A stretch of DNA of 8,161 nt from Vicinamibacteria bacterium. Lineage in GTDB: Bacteria > Acidobacteriota > Vicinamibacteria > Vicinamibacterales > 2-12-FULL-66-21. Positions within the stretch are counted from its first letter, which is position 1. Every line of letters begins with the position of its first letter. The notes under the pieces were generated by a model. The model did not search any database, was not told where the DNA came from, and saw only the letters and a program-made list of their open reading frames with translations. This document shows positions 1 through 6,419 of the stretch, in pieces. Location: NCBI GenBank assembly GCA_025937075.1, contig JAICSD010000190.1:1-8161 (forward strand). The letters are read 5' to 3'. The position numbers and the translations under genes are program-made.

Positions 1-138
1 GAGGATTGGGGATTGATTGCCCCAATCCAATCCTCAATCGCCAATCCTCCATCCAACCGGCAATCCGGAATCCAAGTCCTCAATCGCAAATCCCCAGTCG
101 CCGATGCAACGGCAATCTGCAGTCGGCAATCTGCAATC
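1..138. repeat. Degenerate CAATC-rich intergenic repeat tract
   Basis: The pentamer CAATC occurs nine times, at 23, 28, 35, 42, 61, 81, 113, 127 and 134. Several spacings are 7 or 14 bases, so the tract looks like decayed tandem copies of a short unit (roughly CAATCNN). An open frame runs through it into rpiB, but its Asn/Ser/Gln/Ile-rich translation is what such a repeat would encode, not an N-terminal domain. Similar CAATC tracts are, to my recollection, common between genes in some Acidobacteriota; that is memory, not something shown here. Confidence 0.7.
3..28. other. Perfect hairpin, 9-bp stem, at window start
   Basis: GGATTGGGG (3-11) pairs perfectly with CCCCAATCC (20-28) around the 8-base loop ATTGATTG. 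A second complementary pair, GAGGATT (1-7) and AATCCTC (29-35), could compete with or extend it. No T-run follows, so it is not a standard intrinsic terminator, although it could stabilise or end the transcript of a gene left of the window. It may simply be part of the CAATC repeat. Confidence 0.5.
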
Positions 139-144
139 GAGCGT

Positions 145-150
145 TATAAT
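145..150 (+). promoter_or_regulatory. Consensus -10 box (TATAAT) close to the rpiB start
   Basis: TATAAT matches the sigma-70 -10 consensus 6 of 6 and ends 9 bases before the rpiB ATG at 160. Transcription would begin about 7 bases downstream, leaving a leader of a few bases at most. No -35 hexamer is recognisable at the usual distance, and no Shine-Dalgarno sequence lies between the box and the ATG, which fits a leaderless mRNA. Confidence 0.5.
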
Positions 151-159
151 CCACTAACG

Positions 160-600
160 ATGCGAATCGCGATCGGCGCGGACCATGCCGGGTTCGCGCT
201 CAAGCAGCATCTGCTTGCCACGCTCGCAGGTCTCGGACACGACGTGGACGATCGCGGCACGAACAGCGACGCGCCCGTCGATTATCCGCCGATCTGCGCC
301 GACGTTGCGCGGCAGGTCGCCGACGGCCGCGCGGATCGCGGAATCGTGATCGGCGGCAGCGGCCAGGGCGAGCAGATGGCGGCGAACAAAGTGGCGGGCA
401 TTCGCGCCGCGCTCTGCAACGATCTCTATACCGCCCGCATGTCGCGCGAACACAACGACTCCAACGTCCTCGCGCTTGGCGGGCGCATCGTCGCCTTCGC
501 GCTGGCGGATGAAATCGTCGCGTTGTGGCTGCGCACGCCCTTCGAAGGCGGAAGACACCAGCGGCGTGTCGACCAGATTTCGGCGCTGGAGCGATGTTAG
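160..600 (+). CDS. rpiB: Ribose-5-phosphate isomerase B (RpiB/LacAB family)
   Basis: RpiB interconverts ribose 5-phosphate and ribulose 5-phosphate in the cytosolic non-oxidative pentose phosphate pathway. The 146-residue product has the family length and opens with MRIAIGADHAG (GADHAG at 6-11). It carries the phosphate-loop segment GGSGQGEQMAANK at 65-77, then REHNDSN at 96-102 and GGR at 107-109. The catalytic Cys of E. coli RpiB, which sits in a CGTG-type loop, is absent. The loop instead matches the mycobacterial GGSGNGEQ pattern, in which Ser and Glu serve catalysis (S67 and E71 here). The frame stays open upstream to position 13, but that part is repeat-derived, and family homology begins exactly at the ATG at 160. 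There is no Shine-Dalgarno; a TATAAT box 10 bases upstream suggests leaderless translation. It lies upstream of glyA, separated by a 180-base repeat-like leader. Confidence 0.95.
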   Translation: MRIAIGADHAGFALKQHLLATLAGLGHDVDDRGTNSDAPVDYPPICADVARQVADGRADRGIVIGGSGQGEQMAANKVAGIRAALCNDLYTARMSREHNDSNVLALGGRIVAFALADEIVALWLRTPFEGGRHQRRVDQISALERC

Positions 601-615
601 GCGCGCGGGGCGCGC
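601..615 (+). other. GC hairpin immediately after the rpiB stop codon
   Basis: GCGCGC (601-606), loop GGG, GCGCGC (610-615): a perfect 6-bp stem starting at the first base after the stop codon. No T-run follows. It could protect the 3' end of the rpiB transcript or act as a weak or factor-dependent terminator. Confidence 0.4.
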
Positions 616-663
616 GAACGAAGCGGAGCGAGCTGCGAAGAGCGAGCGGAGCGGAGTGAGCTT

Positions 664-686
664 GGCGGGGTGCTGGGGCCCCCGCC
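664..686. other. GC-rich hairpin in the glyA leader
   Basis: GGCGGGG (664-670) pairs perfectly with CCCCGCC (680-686) around a 9-base loop. The GGGG/CCCC inside the loop (675-682) could form competing pairs. No T-tract follows. It is probably the core of the repeat family occupying this gap. Confidence 0.4.
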
Positions 687-780
687 ATTCAAGCAAGCCC
701 CCCGCGAGCGACGGCGATGGGGGGGTCCGGCGGGGCGAAGTCCCCCGGTGGGAAATCGAGCAGAACTCAGAGGAACGAAC

Positions 781-2058
781 ATGAGCACGATCACCGACAC
801 TCCTTCACGCTGGCGGTCTCTCGCGGCAACGGATCCGGAGCTCGACGCCGCGATTGGGAACGAGATCCACCGGCAGAACAGCGGGCTCGAGTTGATCGCG
901 TCCGAGAACTTCGTCAGCCAGGCCGTTCTCCAGGCCACCGGCTCCGTGCTCACGAACAAGTACGCCGAGGGGTATCCGGGGAAGCGCTACTACGGCGGGT
1001 GCGAGTTCGTCGACGTGGCGGAGTCGCTCGCTATCGAACGCGCGAAGGCGCTCTTCGGCGCCGATCACGCGAACGTGCAGCCGCATTCGGGCGCGCAGGC
1101 GAACATGGCCGCGTACTTCACGCTGCTGCAGCCCGGCGACACGGTCCTCGGAATGAACCTCGCGCACGGCGGACATCTCACGCACGGCCATCCGCTGAAT
1201 TTCTCGGGCAAGCTCTACAAGATCGTTCCCTACGGCGTGCGCAACGACGACGAGCGGATCGACTACGACGAGCTGGAGCGCCTCGCGAACGAGCACGAGC
1301 CGAAGATGATCATGGTGGGGGCGAGCGCGTATCCGCGGGTGATCGATTTCGAGCGGATTGCCGCGATTGGCGCCTCGACCGGCGCTGCGATCGTCACCGA
1401 CATGGCGCACATCGCGGGGCTCGTCGCTGCGAAGCTGCATCCGAGCCCCATCCCCCATTCCGCGTTCGTGACGACGACGACGCACAAGACACTGAGGGGA
1501 CCGAGAGGCGGCATGGTGCTGTGCCGCGCCGCGCACGCGAAGGATCTCGATCGCACGGTGTTCCCGGGAATTCAAGGCGGCCCGTTGATGCACGTGATCG
1601 CGGCGAAGGCCGTCTGCTTGAAGGAAGCCATGGAGCCGGGCTTCGTCGAGTACCAGACGCAGATCGTCGCGAACGCGAAACGGCTGGCCGAGGCGCTGAG
1701 CACCGCGGGGCTCCGCCTCGTGAGCGGCGGCACCGACAACCACCTGATGCTCGTCGACGTGTTTTCGCGCGGCATCACGGGAAAGGCTGCGGAAGCGGCG
1801 CTCGGCAAGGCAAACATCACCGTCAACAAGAATGCGATCCCGTTCGATCGGAACCCACCCATGACCGCGAGCGGGATCCGGATCGGCACGCCGGCGGTCA
1901 CCAGCCGCGGCATGCGCGAACCCGAGATGGATCGCATCGCGGAGTTCATCACGCGCGTGCTGTCGTCGCTCGATGACGAGGCCGTCATCACCCGGGTGCG
2001 CAGCGAAGTCGAGGCGTTGTGCCGGAAGTTCCCGCTGTACCCGGAAGCGCAGCACTGA
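781..2058 (+). CDS. glyA: Serine hydroxymethyltransferase
   Basis: This PLP enzyme converts serine and tetrahydrofolate to glycine and 5,10-methylene-tetrahydrofolate in the cytosol, the main source of one-carbon units. The product has 425 residues, the usual bacterial length. Visible motifs are [11 protein letters not shown] (36-46), the glycine-rich segment PGKRYYGG (66-73), and [11 protein letters not shown] (100-110). [10 protein letters not shown] (207-216) supplies the PLP-ring Asp207 and His210, and [14 protein letters not shown] (231-244) supplies Schiff-base Lys236. These correspond to E. coli D200, H203 and K229 with a constant offset of 7. The ATG at 781 is chosen because it has AGGA at 771-774 six bases upstream and homology begins shortly after; the open frame extends to 670 only through leader repeat. 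The last 40 bases overlap the following helicase gene, so the two are probably cotranscribed. Confidence 0.98.
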   Translation: MSTITDTPSRWRSLAATDPELDAAIGNEIHRQNSGLELIASENFVSQAVLQATGSVLTNKYAEGYPGKRYYGGCEFVDVAESLAIERAKALFGADHANVQPHSGAQANMAAYFTLLQPGDTVLGMNLAHGGHLTHGHPLNFSGKLYKIVPYGVRNDDERIDYDELERLANEHEPKMIMVGASAYPRVIDFERIAAIGASTGAAIVTDMAHIAGLVAAKLHPSPIPHSAFVTTTTHKTLRGPRGGMVLCRAAHAKDLDRTVFPGIQGGPLMHVIAAKAVCLKEAMEPGFVEYQTQIVANAKRLAEALSTAGLRLVSGGTDNHLMLVDVFSRGITGKAAEAALGKANITVNKNAIPFDRNPPMTASGIRIGTPAVTSRGMREPEMDRIAEFITRVLSSLDDEAVITRVRSEVEALCRKFPLYPEAQH

Positions 2059-3998
2059 CCGCGGCCGTCGAGGGCATCTTCGCGCCTGACGGCGCCCTCG
2101 CCTCCGCGCTCGACGGATTCGAAGCGCGGCCGGCGCAGCTCGAGATGGCCTCCGCGGTCGCCGCCGCCTTCGCCGACGGCGCCGTGCTGCTCGCCGAGGC
2201 CGGAACCGGGACCGGCAAGACGCTCGCGTATCTCGTCCCCGCCATCCTCAGCCGACAGCGCGTGCTCGTCTCCACCGGCACCAAGAATCTTCAGGAACAG
2301 ATCTTCTACAAGGACCTGCCCGTCCTGCGGCGGACGATCGGCGTGCCGTTCACCGCGACGTACATGAAGGGGCGCGGGAATTATCTCTGCCTCCATCGGT
2401 TCGATGCGGTCCGCGATAGCATTGCGCTGCGATCGCGCGAGGAGTCGCTCGCGATCGAGACGATCGACGAATGGTCGCGGACGACGGAGACCGGCGATCG
2501 CGCGGAGATGGAAGACCTTCCCGAGGACCTGCCACTCTGGCCGGAGATTGCCGCGAGCAGCGAGAACTGCCTCGGCGGCGAATGCCCTCGCTACGACGAT
2601 TGCTTCGTCACGCGCATGCGACAGCGAGCCGCCGAATCCGATCTCGTGATCGTCAACCACCACCTGCTCTGTGCGGACGCGGCGGTGCGCAAGAGCGCGT
2701 TCGGGGAAGTGATTCCAGCGTGCCGGTACGCGATCGTCGATGAAGCGCACCAGCTCGAAGACGTTGCCACGCAGTACTTCGGCCTTGCCGTCAGCAACTA
2801 CCGCTTCGACGACCTTGCGCGCGATGTCGAGAAGGCGATCGCCGCGGGGCTCATCCCGGATCCCGAGCGGGCAGACGACCTCAGGATCGACATCACGCGC
2901 ATTCGCGACAGCGCTCGCTTCTTCTTCACCGCGCTCCAGATGCTTCGACACGAGCGCGGCGGAGCGAACGCGGAGCGGCTGCGCGTCACCGCATCGATCC
3001 TGAGCGCGACGGCCGATGCGGCAGCCGCGCTCGTCCGCGCGCTCGAAGCGGCGGAGGCCACGATCGCGCTCACGAAGGACGTCAACGAGGACGTCCTCGC
3101 GCTCGCCCGCCGCGCGGCAGAGCTGCGGATGGACGTCGGCTTTCTCACCCGCGCCGACGACGAAGGGTTCGTGTATTACCTCGAGGTGCGAGGCCGCGGG
3201 GTGTTCCTGCGCGCGGCGCCCATCGACGTCTCGGAGATCGTCCGCGAGTTGCTCTTCGATCGAATGGACACGACGGTGCTGACGTCCGCGACGCTGGCCG
3301 TGGACGGATCGTTCGACTACATCCGCGGCCGCCTCGGGATCCGCCGCGCGGCGGAGTGCCGGCTGCCGTCGGAGTTCGACTACGCGCAACAGGCGATTCT
3401 GTACCTGCCGCGGCGGATGCCGGACCCGCGATCGCCGCAATTCGGCACGGCCGCCGCGCGGGAAGTGATCGAGATCCTGAAGCGAACCCGCGGCCGCGCG
3501 TTCGTGCTCTTCACCAGCTACGCAAACCTGCGGTACGTGCACCAGATGGCCGCGTCAGCGCTCGAGTACCCGATCCTGGTACAGGGCACCGCCCCCCGGT
3601 CCGCGCTGCTGCGCGAGTTCAAGGCGACGCCGCACGCGGTCCTCCTGGCCACATCCAGTTTCTGGCAAGGCGTCGACGTCGTCGGCGAGGCGCTGAGCTG
3701 CGTGATCATCGACAAGCTGCCGTTCGCGTCGCCGGGAGACCCGATCACCGCGGCGCGCATCGAGGCGCTGAACGCGCGCGGTGGCTCCGCGTTCGCCGAA
3801 TATCAGATCCCGCTCGCGATCCTCGCGCTCCAGCAGGGGCTCGGCCGGCTGATTCGTCACCGCCAGGATCGCGGGGTGCTGGCGATTCTCGATCCGCGGC
3901 TGCGCTCGATGGGGTACGGGCGGCGGTTCCTGGCATCGCTTCCTGCCGCGCCCGTGACGCACGACCTGAACGCGATCGATCGCTTCTTCGCTTTTTGA
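2019..3998 (+). CDS. dinG: DinG/XPD-type Fe-S ATP-dependent DNA helicase
   Basis: A superfamily 2 helicase of the DinG/XPD group, which unwinds DNA 5' to 3' and, in E. coli DinG, helps resolve R-loops and replication-transcription conflicts. The 659 residues carry [11 protein letters not shown] (34-44, the Q-motif region), Walker A AGTGTGKT (61-68), and four cysteines placed as Fe-S ligands: C124, C184, C189 and C195. DEAH follows at 241-244, LTSAT at 421-425, the FWQGVD motif at 548-553, and motif [12 protein letters not shown] at 606-615. No N-terminal exonuclease domain is present, unlike Bacillus DinG. The start is uncertain. GTG 2019 has GAGG at 2011-2014 and overlaps glyA by 40 bases. 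An in-frame CTG at 2055 would give a 4-base CTGA overlap with GGAAG at 2043-2047. The overlap suggests translational coupling to glyA. The paralogue YoaA cannot be excluded as the closer relative. Confidence 0.93.
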   Translation: MPEVPAVPGSAALTAAVEGIFAPDGALASALDGFEARPAQLEMASAVAAAFADGAVLLAEAGTGTGKTLAYLVPAILSRQRVLVSTGTKNLQEQIFYKDLPVLRRTIGVPFTATYMKGRGNYLCLHRFDAVRDSIALRSREESLAIETIDEWSRTTETGDRAEMEDLPEDLPLWPEIAASSENCLGGECPRYDDCFVTRMRQRAAESDLVIVNHHLLCADAAVRKSAFGEVIPACRYAIVDEAHQLEDVATQYFGLAVSNYRFDDLARDVEKAIAAGLIPDPERADDLRIDITRIRDSARFFFTALQMLRHERGGANAERLRVTASILSATADAAAALVRALEAAEATIALTKDVNEDVLALARRAAELRMDVGFLTRADDEGFVYYLEVRGRGVFLRAAPIDVSEIVRELLFDRMDTTVLTSATLAVDGSFDYIRGRLGIRRAAECRLPSEFDYAQQAILYLPRRMPDPRSPQFGTAAAREVIEILKRTRGRAFVLFTSYANLRYVHQMAASALEYPILVQGTAPRSALLREFKATPHAVLLATSSFWQGVDVVGEALSCVIIDKLPFASPGDPITAARIEALNARGGSAFAEYQIPLAILALQQGLGRLIRHRQDRGVLAILDPRLRSMGYGRRFLASLPAAPVTHDLNAIDRFFAF

Positions 3999-4001
3999 TC
4001 G

Positions 4002-4010
4002 TGCTATCAT
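4002..4010 (+). promoter_or_regulatory. Extended -10 promoter element before the adenine methyltransferase
   Basis: TGC-TATCAT fits the extended -10 pattern TGN-TATAAT, with 5 of 6 bases matching in the hexamer at 4005-4010. The -35 region is poor, as is allowed for extended -10 promoters. A start site about 7 bases downstream, near 4017, would leave only about 6 bases before the ATG at 4023. There is no Shine-Dalgarno, so the methyltransferase-nuclease pair may have its own leaderless transcript. Confidence 0.45.
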
Positions 4011-4022
4011 CCGCCTACCGGT

Positions 4023-4970
4023 ATGCACACGACGCTTCATTCACCGGCTGTGGACGCCCGGCCCAAACCGCTCCTGAAATGGGCTGGCGGGAAGAGGCAG
4101 TTACTCCCTCAGATCAGACGGTTTTATCCAGCTCATTTCGGCAGCTACTTCGAGCCGTTTGCCGGGAGTGCCGCGGTTTTCTTCGACCTCGTGAACGGTG
4201 GCGGTCTTCACGGCCGAACGGCCACACTCATCGATACGAATCAGGACCTGATCGGCTGCTATCAGATGGTCCGCGATCGAACGGAAGAAGTGATCTGCGC
4301 GCTCGGCGAGCTCGAGGCCGAGTATCGACGCCGCCGCGAGGACCACTTCTACCGAATTCGCGACGGTGAATTCAATCCCGTCCGCAATCGCTCCAGCGAT
4401 GCCGGCGCGCCATTGTCGACGATCTATACGCCTCGACTGGCGGCGATGCTCATTTACTTGAACCGCACCGGCTTCAACGGGCTTTTTCGATTGAACTCCA
4501 AGGGCTTGTTCAACGTTCCGCATGGACGTTACGCGAACCCCCTGATCTGTGATGAGCGCAACCTGCGCGCCGTCGCAACGGCGCTCAACGGTCCGAATGT
4601 AAGAGTGGTGAACGGTTCGTTCGACGCCGTGCCCTTGAAGGCCGTCTCAGGCGATTTCATTTACTTCGATCCTCCATACGCGCCGGTGAGCGCGACGTCC
4701 GTTTTTACGTCCTATACCGCGGAAGGATTCGGCCCCGACGATCAGCGCCGCTTGCGAGATGTGGTGGTCGATCTCGTATCGAATGGATGTCACGTTCTCC
4801 TGAGCAACTCGACCGCCCCCGAGATCGCCAGGCTGTACGACATTCCTGCGATGCGCAGGCTCGGGATCACGGCCCACAAGGTTGCCGCGAAGCGAGCGAT
4901 CAACTCTGACCCGCGTGCGCGCGGGAACGTCTACGAATATCTGATCACGAACATTCGACCCCATAACTGA
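4023..4970 (+). CDS. Dam-like D12-class adenine-N6 DNA methyltransferase
   Basis: Transfers a methyl group from S-adenosylmethionine to N6 of adenine in a specific DNA site. The 315 residues show the D12 (alpha-type) order: motif X KWAGGK at 19-24; SAM-binding motif I FEPFAGSAAVFF at 43-54; LNRTGFNGLFRLNSKG at 146-161 followed by FNVPHGRY; and catalytic motif IV DPPY at 216-219. FTSYTAEGF (228-236) and the C-terminal AINSDPRARGNVYEYLITN (292-310) are also typical. All catalytic elements look intact. Dam, M.DpnIIA (both GATC) and M.EcoRV (GATATC) share this architecture, so the target cannot be read from sequence alone. It overlaps the next gene, a nuclease, by one base (TGATG), as expected of a restriction-modification operon. 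Three hand-counted 60-base samples are 52-55% GC, against 77% in a sample of the upstream helicase, suggesting horizontal acquisition. Confidence 0.95.
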   Translation: MHTTLHSPAVDARPKPLLKWAGGKRQLLPQIRRFYPAHFGSYFEPFAGSAAVFFDLVNGGGLHGRTATLIDTNQDLIGCYQMVRDRTEEVICALGELEAEYRRRREDHFYRIRDGEFNPVRNRSSDAGAPLSTIYTPRLAAMLIYLNRTGFNGLFRLNSKGLFNVPHGRYANPLICDERNLRAVATALNGPNVRVVNGSFDAVPLKAVSGDFIYFDPPYAPVSATSVFTSYTAEGFGPDDQRRLRDVVVDLVSNGCHVLLSNSTAPEIARLYDIPAMRRLGITAHKVAAKRAINSDPRARGNVYEYLITNIRPHN

Positions 4971-5386
4971 TGCCGGGCGGGGCTGCCGCGGTTCGTAATG
5001 GCCACGATCTCCGAGAGGCGGTCGTGACGATCGGTCAGGGCCTCGGGTTGCAGGCGCGCACCGAGGTTCGCGTCGGTCGGCGCTTGTGGGGGGCACAGCG
5101 CTGCATTGATGTCGTGCTGACGCAGGGTGACACCGGGCGCGCTCTCGGCATCGAGTGCAAGTTTCAGGGCGTGACGGGGACGGCGGAAGAGAAGTTGCCG
5201 GCAACAGTGCAGGACATTGCGGCGTGGCCCATCGCAGGGCTGGTTGTGTTCGCCGGCGAGGGATTCTCCGGTAACATGCGCTCGTTCCTGTACTCGACCG
5301 GCAAGGCCGTGGACCTCGATGATCTCGAGGGCTGGCTACGGCTGTTCTTCGGCATCGCGGACTCTGACGTGTCGCGGTCGTTGTAA
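4970..5386 (+). CDS. Small PD-(D/E)XK nuclease, candidate restriction endonuclease
   Basis: The 138-residue product has a compact PD-(D/E)XK signature. Asp47 lies in the strand RCIDVVL (44-50), and 14 residues later comes IECKFQ (61-66), giving Glu62, Lys64 and a trailing Gln66. Glu15 in the first helix and Glu32 in the first strand (RTEVRVG) are possible extra metal-site residues. After the core comes TGTAEEKLPATVQDI (69-83) and a hydrophobic strand, IAGLVVFAGEGF (88-99). There is no signal peptide or membrane segment. Its ATG shares one base with the methyltransferase stop and has no Shine-Dalgarno, so it is probably translated by coupling. The context suggests a type II-like restriction enzyme matched to the methyltransferase. 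It is short for that role, and I recognise no named enzyme. A repair or resolvase-like nuclease is the alternative. Sampled GC is 62-75%, higher than the methyltransferase. Confidence 0.72.
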   Translation: MPGGAAAVRNGHDLREAVVTIGQGLGLQARTEVRVGRRLWGAQRCIDVVLTQGDTGRALGIECKFQGVTGTAEEKLPATVQDIAAWPIAGLVVFAGEGFSGNMRSFLYSTGKAVDLDDLEGWLRLFFGIADSDVSRSL

Positions 5387-5415
5387 ACTACGCGCGGGCA
5401 CTACTTATGGGAAAT

Positions 5416-5422
5416 GGAGGAG
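5416..5422 (+). promoter_or_regulatory. Shine-Dalgarno deciding the start of the TPR protein gene
   Basis: GGAGGAG lies just upstream of the ATG at 5425; its GGAGG core ends 4 bases before it. An in-frame ATG at 5407 has no such site, so 5425 is preferred. No convincing promoter is visible in the short gap after the nuclease stop at 5386. Confidence 0.65.
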
Positions 5423-5424
5423 TT

Positions 5425-6417
5425 ATGACGGGCGCCACCATCCGCCGCACGCTCGGCATCTGCATGCTGGCCGCCGGCCTCATGTGCATTGCGCTGCCGG
5501 CGTCGGCTCAGAGCGGACAGGTCAAGGGGAAGGTCGTCGACGCGAAGGGCCAGCCCGTCGAGGGGGCCGTGATCACGATCGCGAACACCGAAATGAGCGG
5601 TCGGAAGCTCACGACCAAGACCAACAAGAAGGGCGAGTACATCCAGATCGGCCTGCAGCCGGGCAAGTACGTCATCACGGCCGAAAAGGATTCCCTCAAG
5701 GACGAGAAGACGATCGATATCCATCTGGATATGGCCGAGCTGAACTTCACGCTCGCGCCGGGGCAGACGGGCGGCGGCGGCGCGCCGATGTCCAAGGAGG
5801 AAGCGGCCAAGCAGCAGGAAAAGGTCGCGGCCATCCGCAAGGCGTTCGACGATGCGGTCGCGCTCAGCAATGAGGGCAAGAACGAAGAAGCAATCGCGAA
5901 GTTCAATGAAGTTGCCACGAGCGTCCCGAAATGCGCGGAGTGCTACGCCAACATCGGCACGACCTACGCGCGCATGAAGCAATGGGACAAGGCGGAGGCG
6001 GCGTTCCGCCAGGCGATTGAGGCAAAGCCGGACTGGGGCGAAGCGTACAGCGGTCTCGCCAACGTCCTGAACGCGGAGAAGAAGTTCGACGAGGCGTCGC
6101 AGGCGAGCGCCCAGGCCGCAAAGCTGATGGGCAGCGCAGGGGCGGCGGGCGGAGGCGGCGGCAGCGCATCGGCCGTGTTCAACCAGGGTGTCATCCTGTG
6201 GAACGCCGGCAAGATTCCCGAGGCCAAGACGCAGTTCGAGCAGGCGGTCAAGATTGATCCCAACCTCGCTGACGCGCACTACTGGCTCGGCATGGCCTAC
6301 GTCAACGAAGGCAAGCTTCCCGACGCGGCGCCGCACTTCGAGGAGTACCTGAAGCTGGCGCCCACGGGACAGTACGCGGAACAGGCCAAGGGGATCCTGT
6401 CGCAGATCAAGAAGTAG
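5425..6417 (+). CDS. Exported carboxypeptidase-regulatory-like / TPR repeat protein
   Basis: The 330-residue product starts with a Sec signal peptide: RR at 7-8, a hydrophobic core around 9-25, and likely cleavage after ASA (26-28). No lipobox follows, so it should be soluble in the periplasm or outside. Residues about 31-112 form a CarboxypepD_reg-like beta-sandwich: GQVKGKVVDAKGQPVEGAVI, then GEYIQIGLQPGKYVITAE, then a final beta strand near NFTL. A Gly-rich linker (GGGG 116-119) leads to helical TPR repeats at roughly 136-169, 170-203, 204-236, 250-281 and 282-315, with typical signatures such as AYSGLANVLNAEKKFDEA and AHYWLGMAYVNEGKLPDA. A second Gly/Ser linker (240-249) splits the array. 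TPRs usually bind proteins, so a scaffold role in the cell envelope is likely; the exact function is unknown. I recall this domain pairing as frequent in Acidobacteriota. Confidence 0.88.
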   Translation: MTGATIRRTLGICMLAAGLMCIALPASAQSGQVKGKVVDAKGQPVEGAVITIANTEMSGRKLTTKTNKKGEYIQIGLQPGKYVITAEKDSLKDEKTIDIHLDMAELNFTLAPGQTGGGGAPMSKEEAAKQQEKVAAIRKAFDDAVALSNEGKNEEAIAKFNEVATSVPKCAECYANIGTTYARMKQWDKAEAAFRQAIEAKPDWGEAYSGLANVLNAEKKFDEASQASAQAAKLMGSAGAAGGGGGSASAVFNQGVILWNAGKIPEAKTQFEQAVKIDPNLADAHYWLGMAYVNEGKLPDAAPHFEEYLKLAPTGQYAEQAKGILSQIKK

Positions 6418-6419
6418 TT

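Larger units (their letters stand above)
601..780. repeat. Structured repeat-like leader between rpiB and glyA
   Basis: This 180-base gap holds no credible gene. It starts with a purine-rich stretch in which AGCGGAGCG occurs at 622-630 and again at 645-653, within further GCGAG/GCGAAG variants. A GC hairpin region (664-686) follows, then a G-run/C-run segment: GGGGG at 721-725 can pair with CCCCC at 742-746, or GGGG at 732-735 with CCCC at 742-745. It looks like a dispersed intergenic repeat, but it may also form the 5' leader of glyA. I see no match to the glycine, THF or SAM riboswitch cores I can recall, and no clear promoter inside it. Confidence 0.5.

Noticed and set aside
13..159. N-terminal extension of rpiB from the upstream ATG
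   Set aside because: It is a translation of the CAATC repeat tract, it would put the TATAAT box inside the gene, and RpiB homology starts exactly at the ATG at 160.
670..780. N-terminal extension of glyA
   Set aside because: The added residues come from the GC-rich leader repeat. The ATG at 781 has a good Shine-Dalgarno and matches family length.
601..780. Glycine, THF or SAM riboswitch controlling glyA
   Set aside because: I could not find the conserved core sequences I know for these classes; the segment looks repeat-derived.
1572..3542. A 656-codon open frame on the minus strand, opposite glyA and the helicase
   Set aside because: The plus strand here encodes complete SHMT and DinG motifs. 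The minus-strand translation is Arg/Ala/Asp-rich without recognisable domains, as expected for an antisense shadow in high-GC DNA.
4023..4970. Naming the methyltransferase gene dam with GATC specificity
   Set aside because: D12 enzymes with the same motifs recognise different sites, and the adjacent nuclease argues for a restriction-type rather than a housekeeping Dam.
3999..5406. Transposon or target-site duplication flanking the methyltransferase-nuclease pair
   Set aside because: No matching direct or inverted repeats were seen between the left gap (3999-4022) and the right gap (5387-5406), and there is no transposase or integrase.
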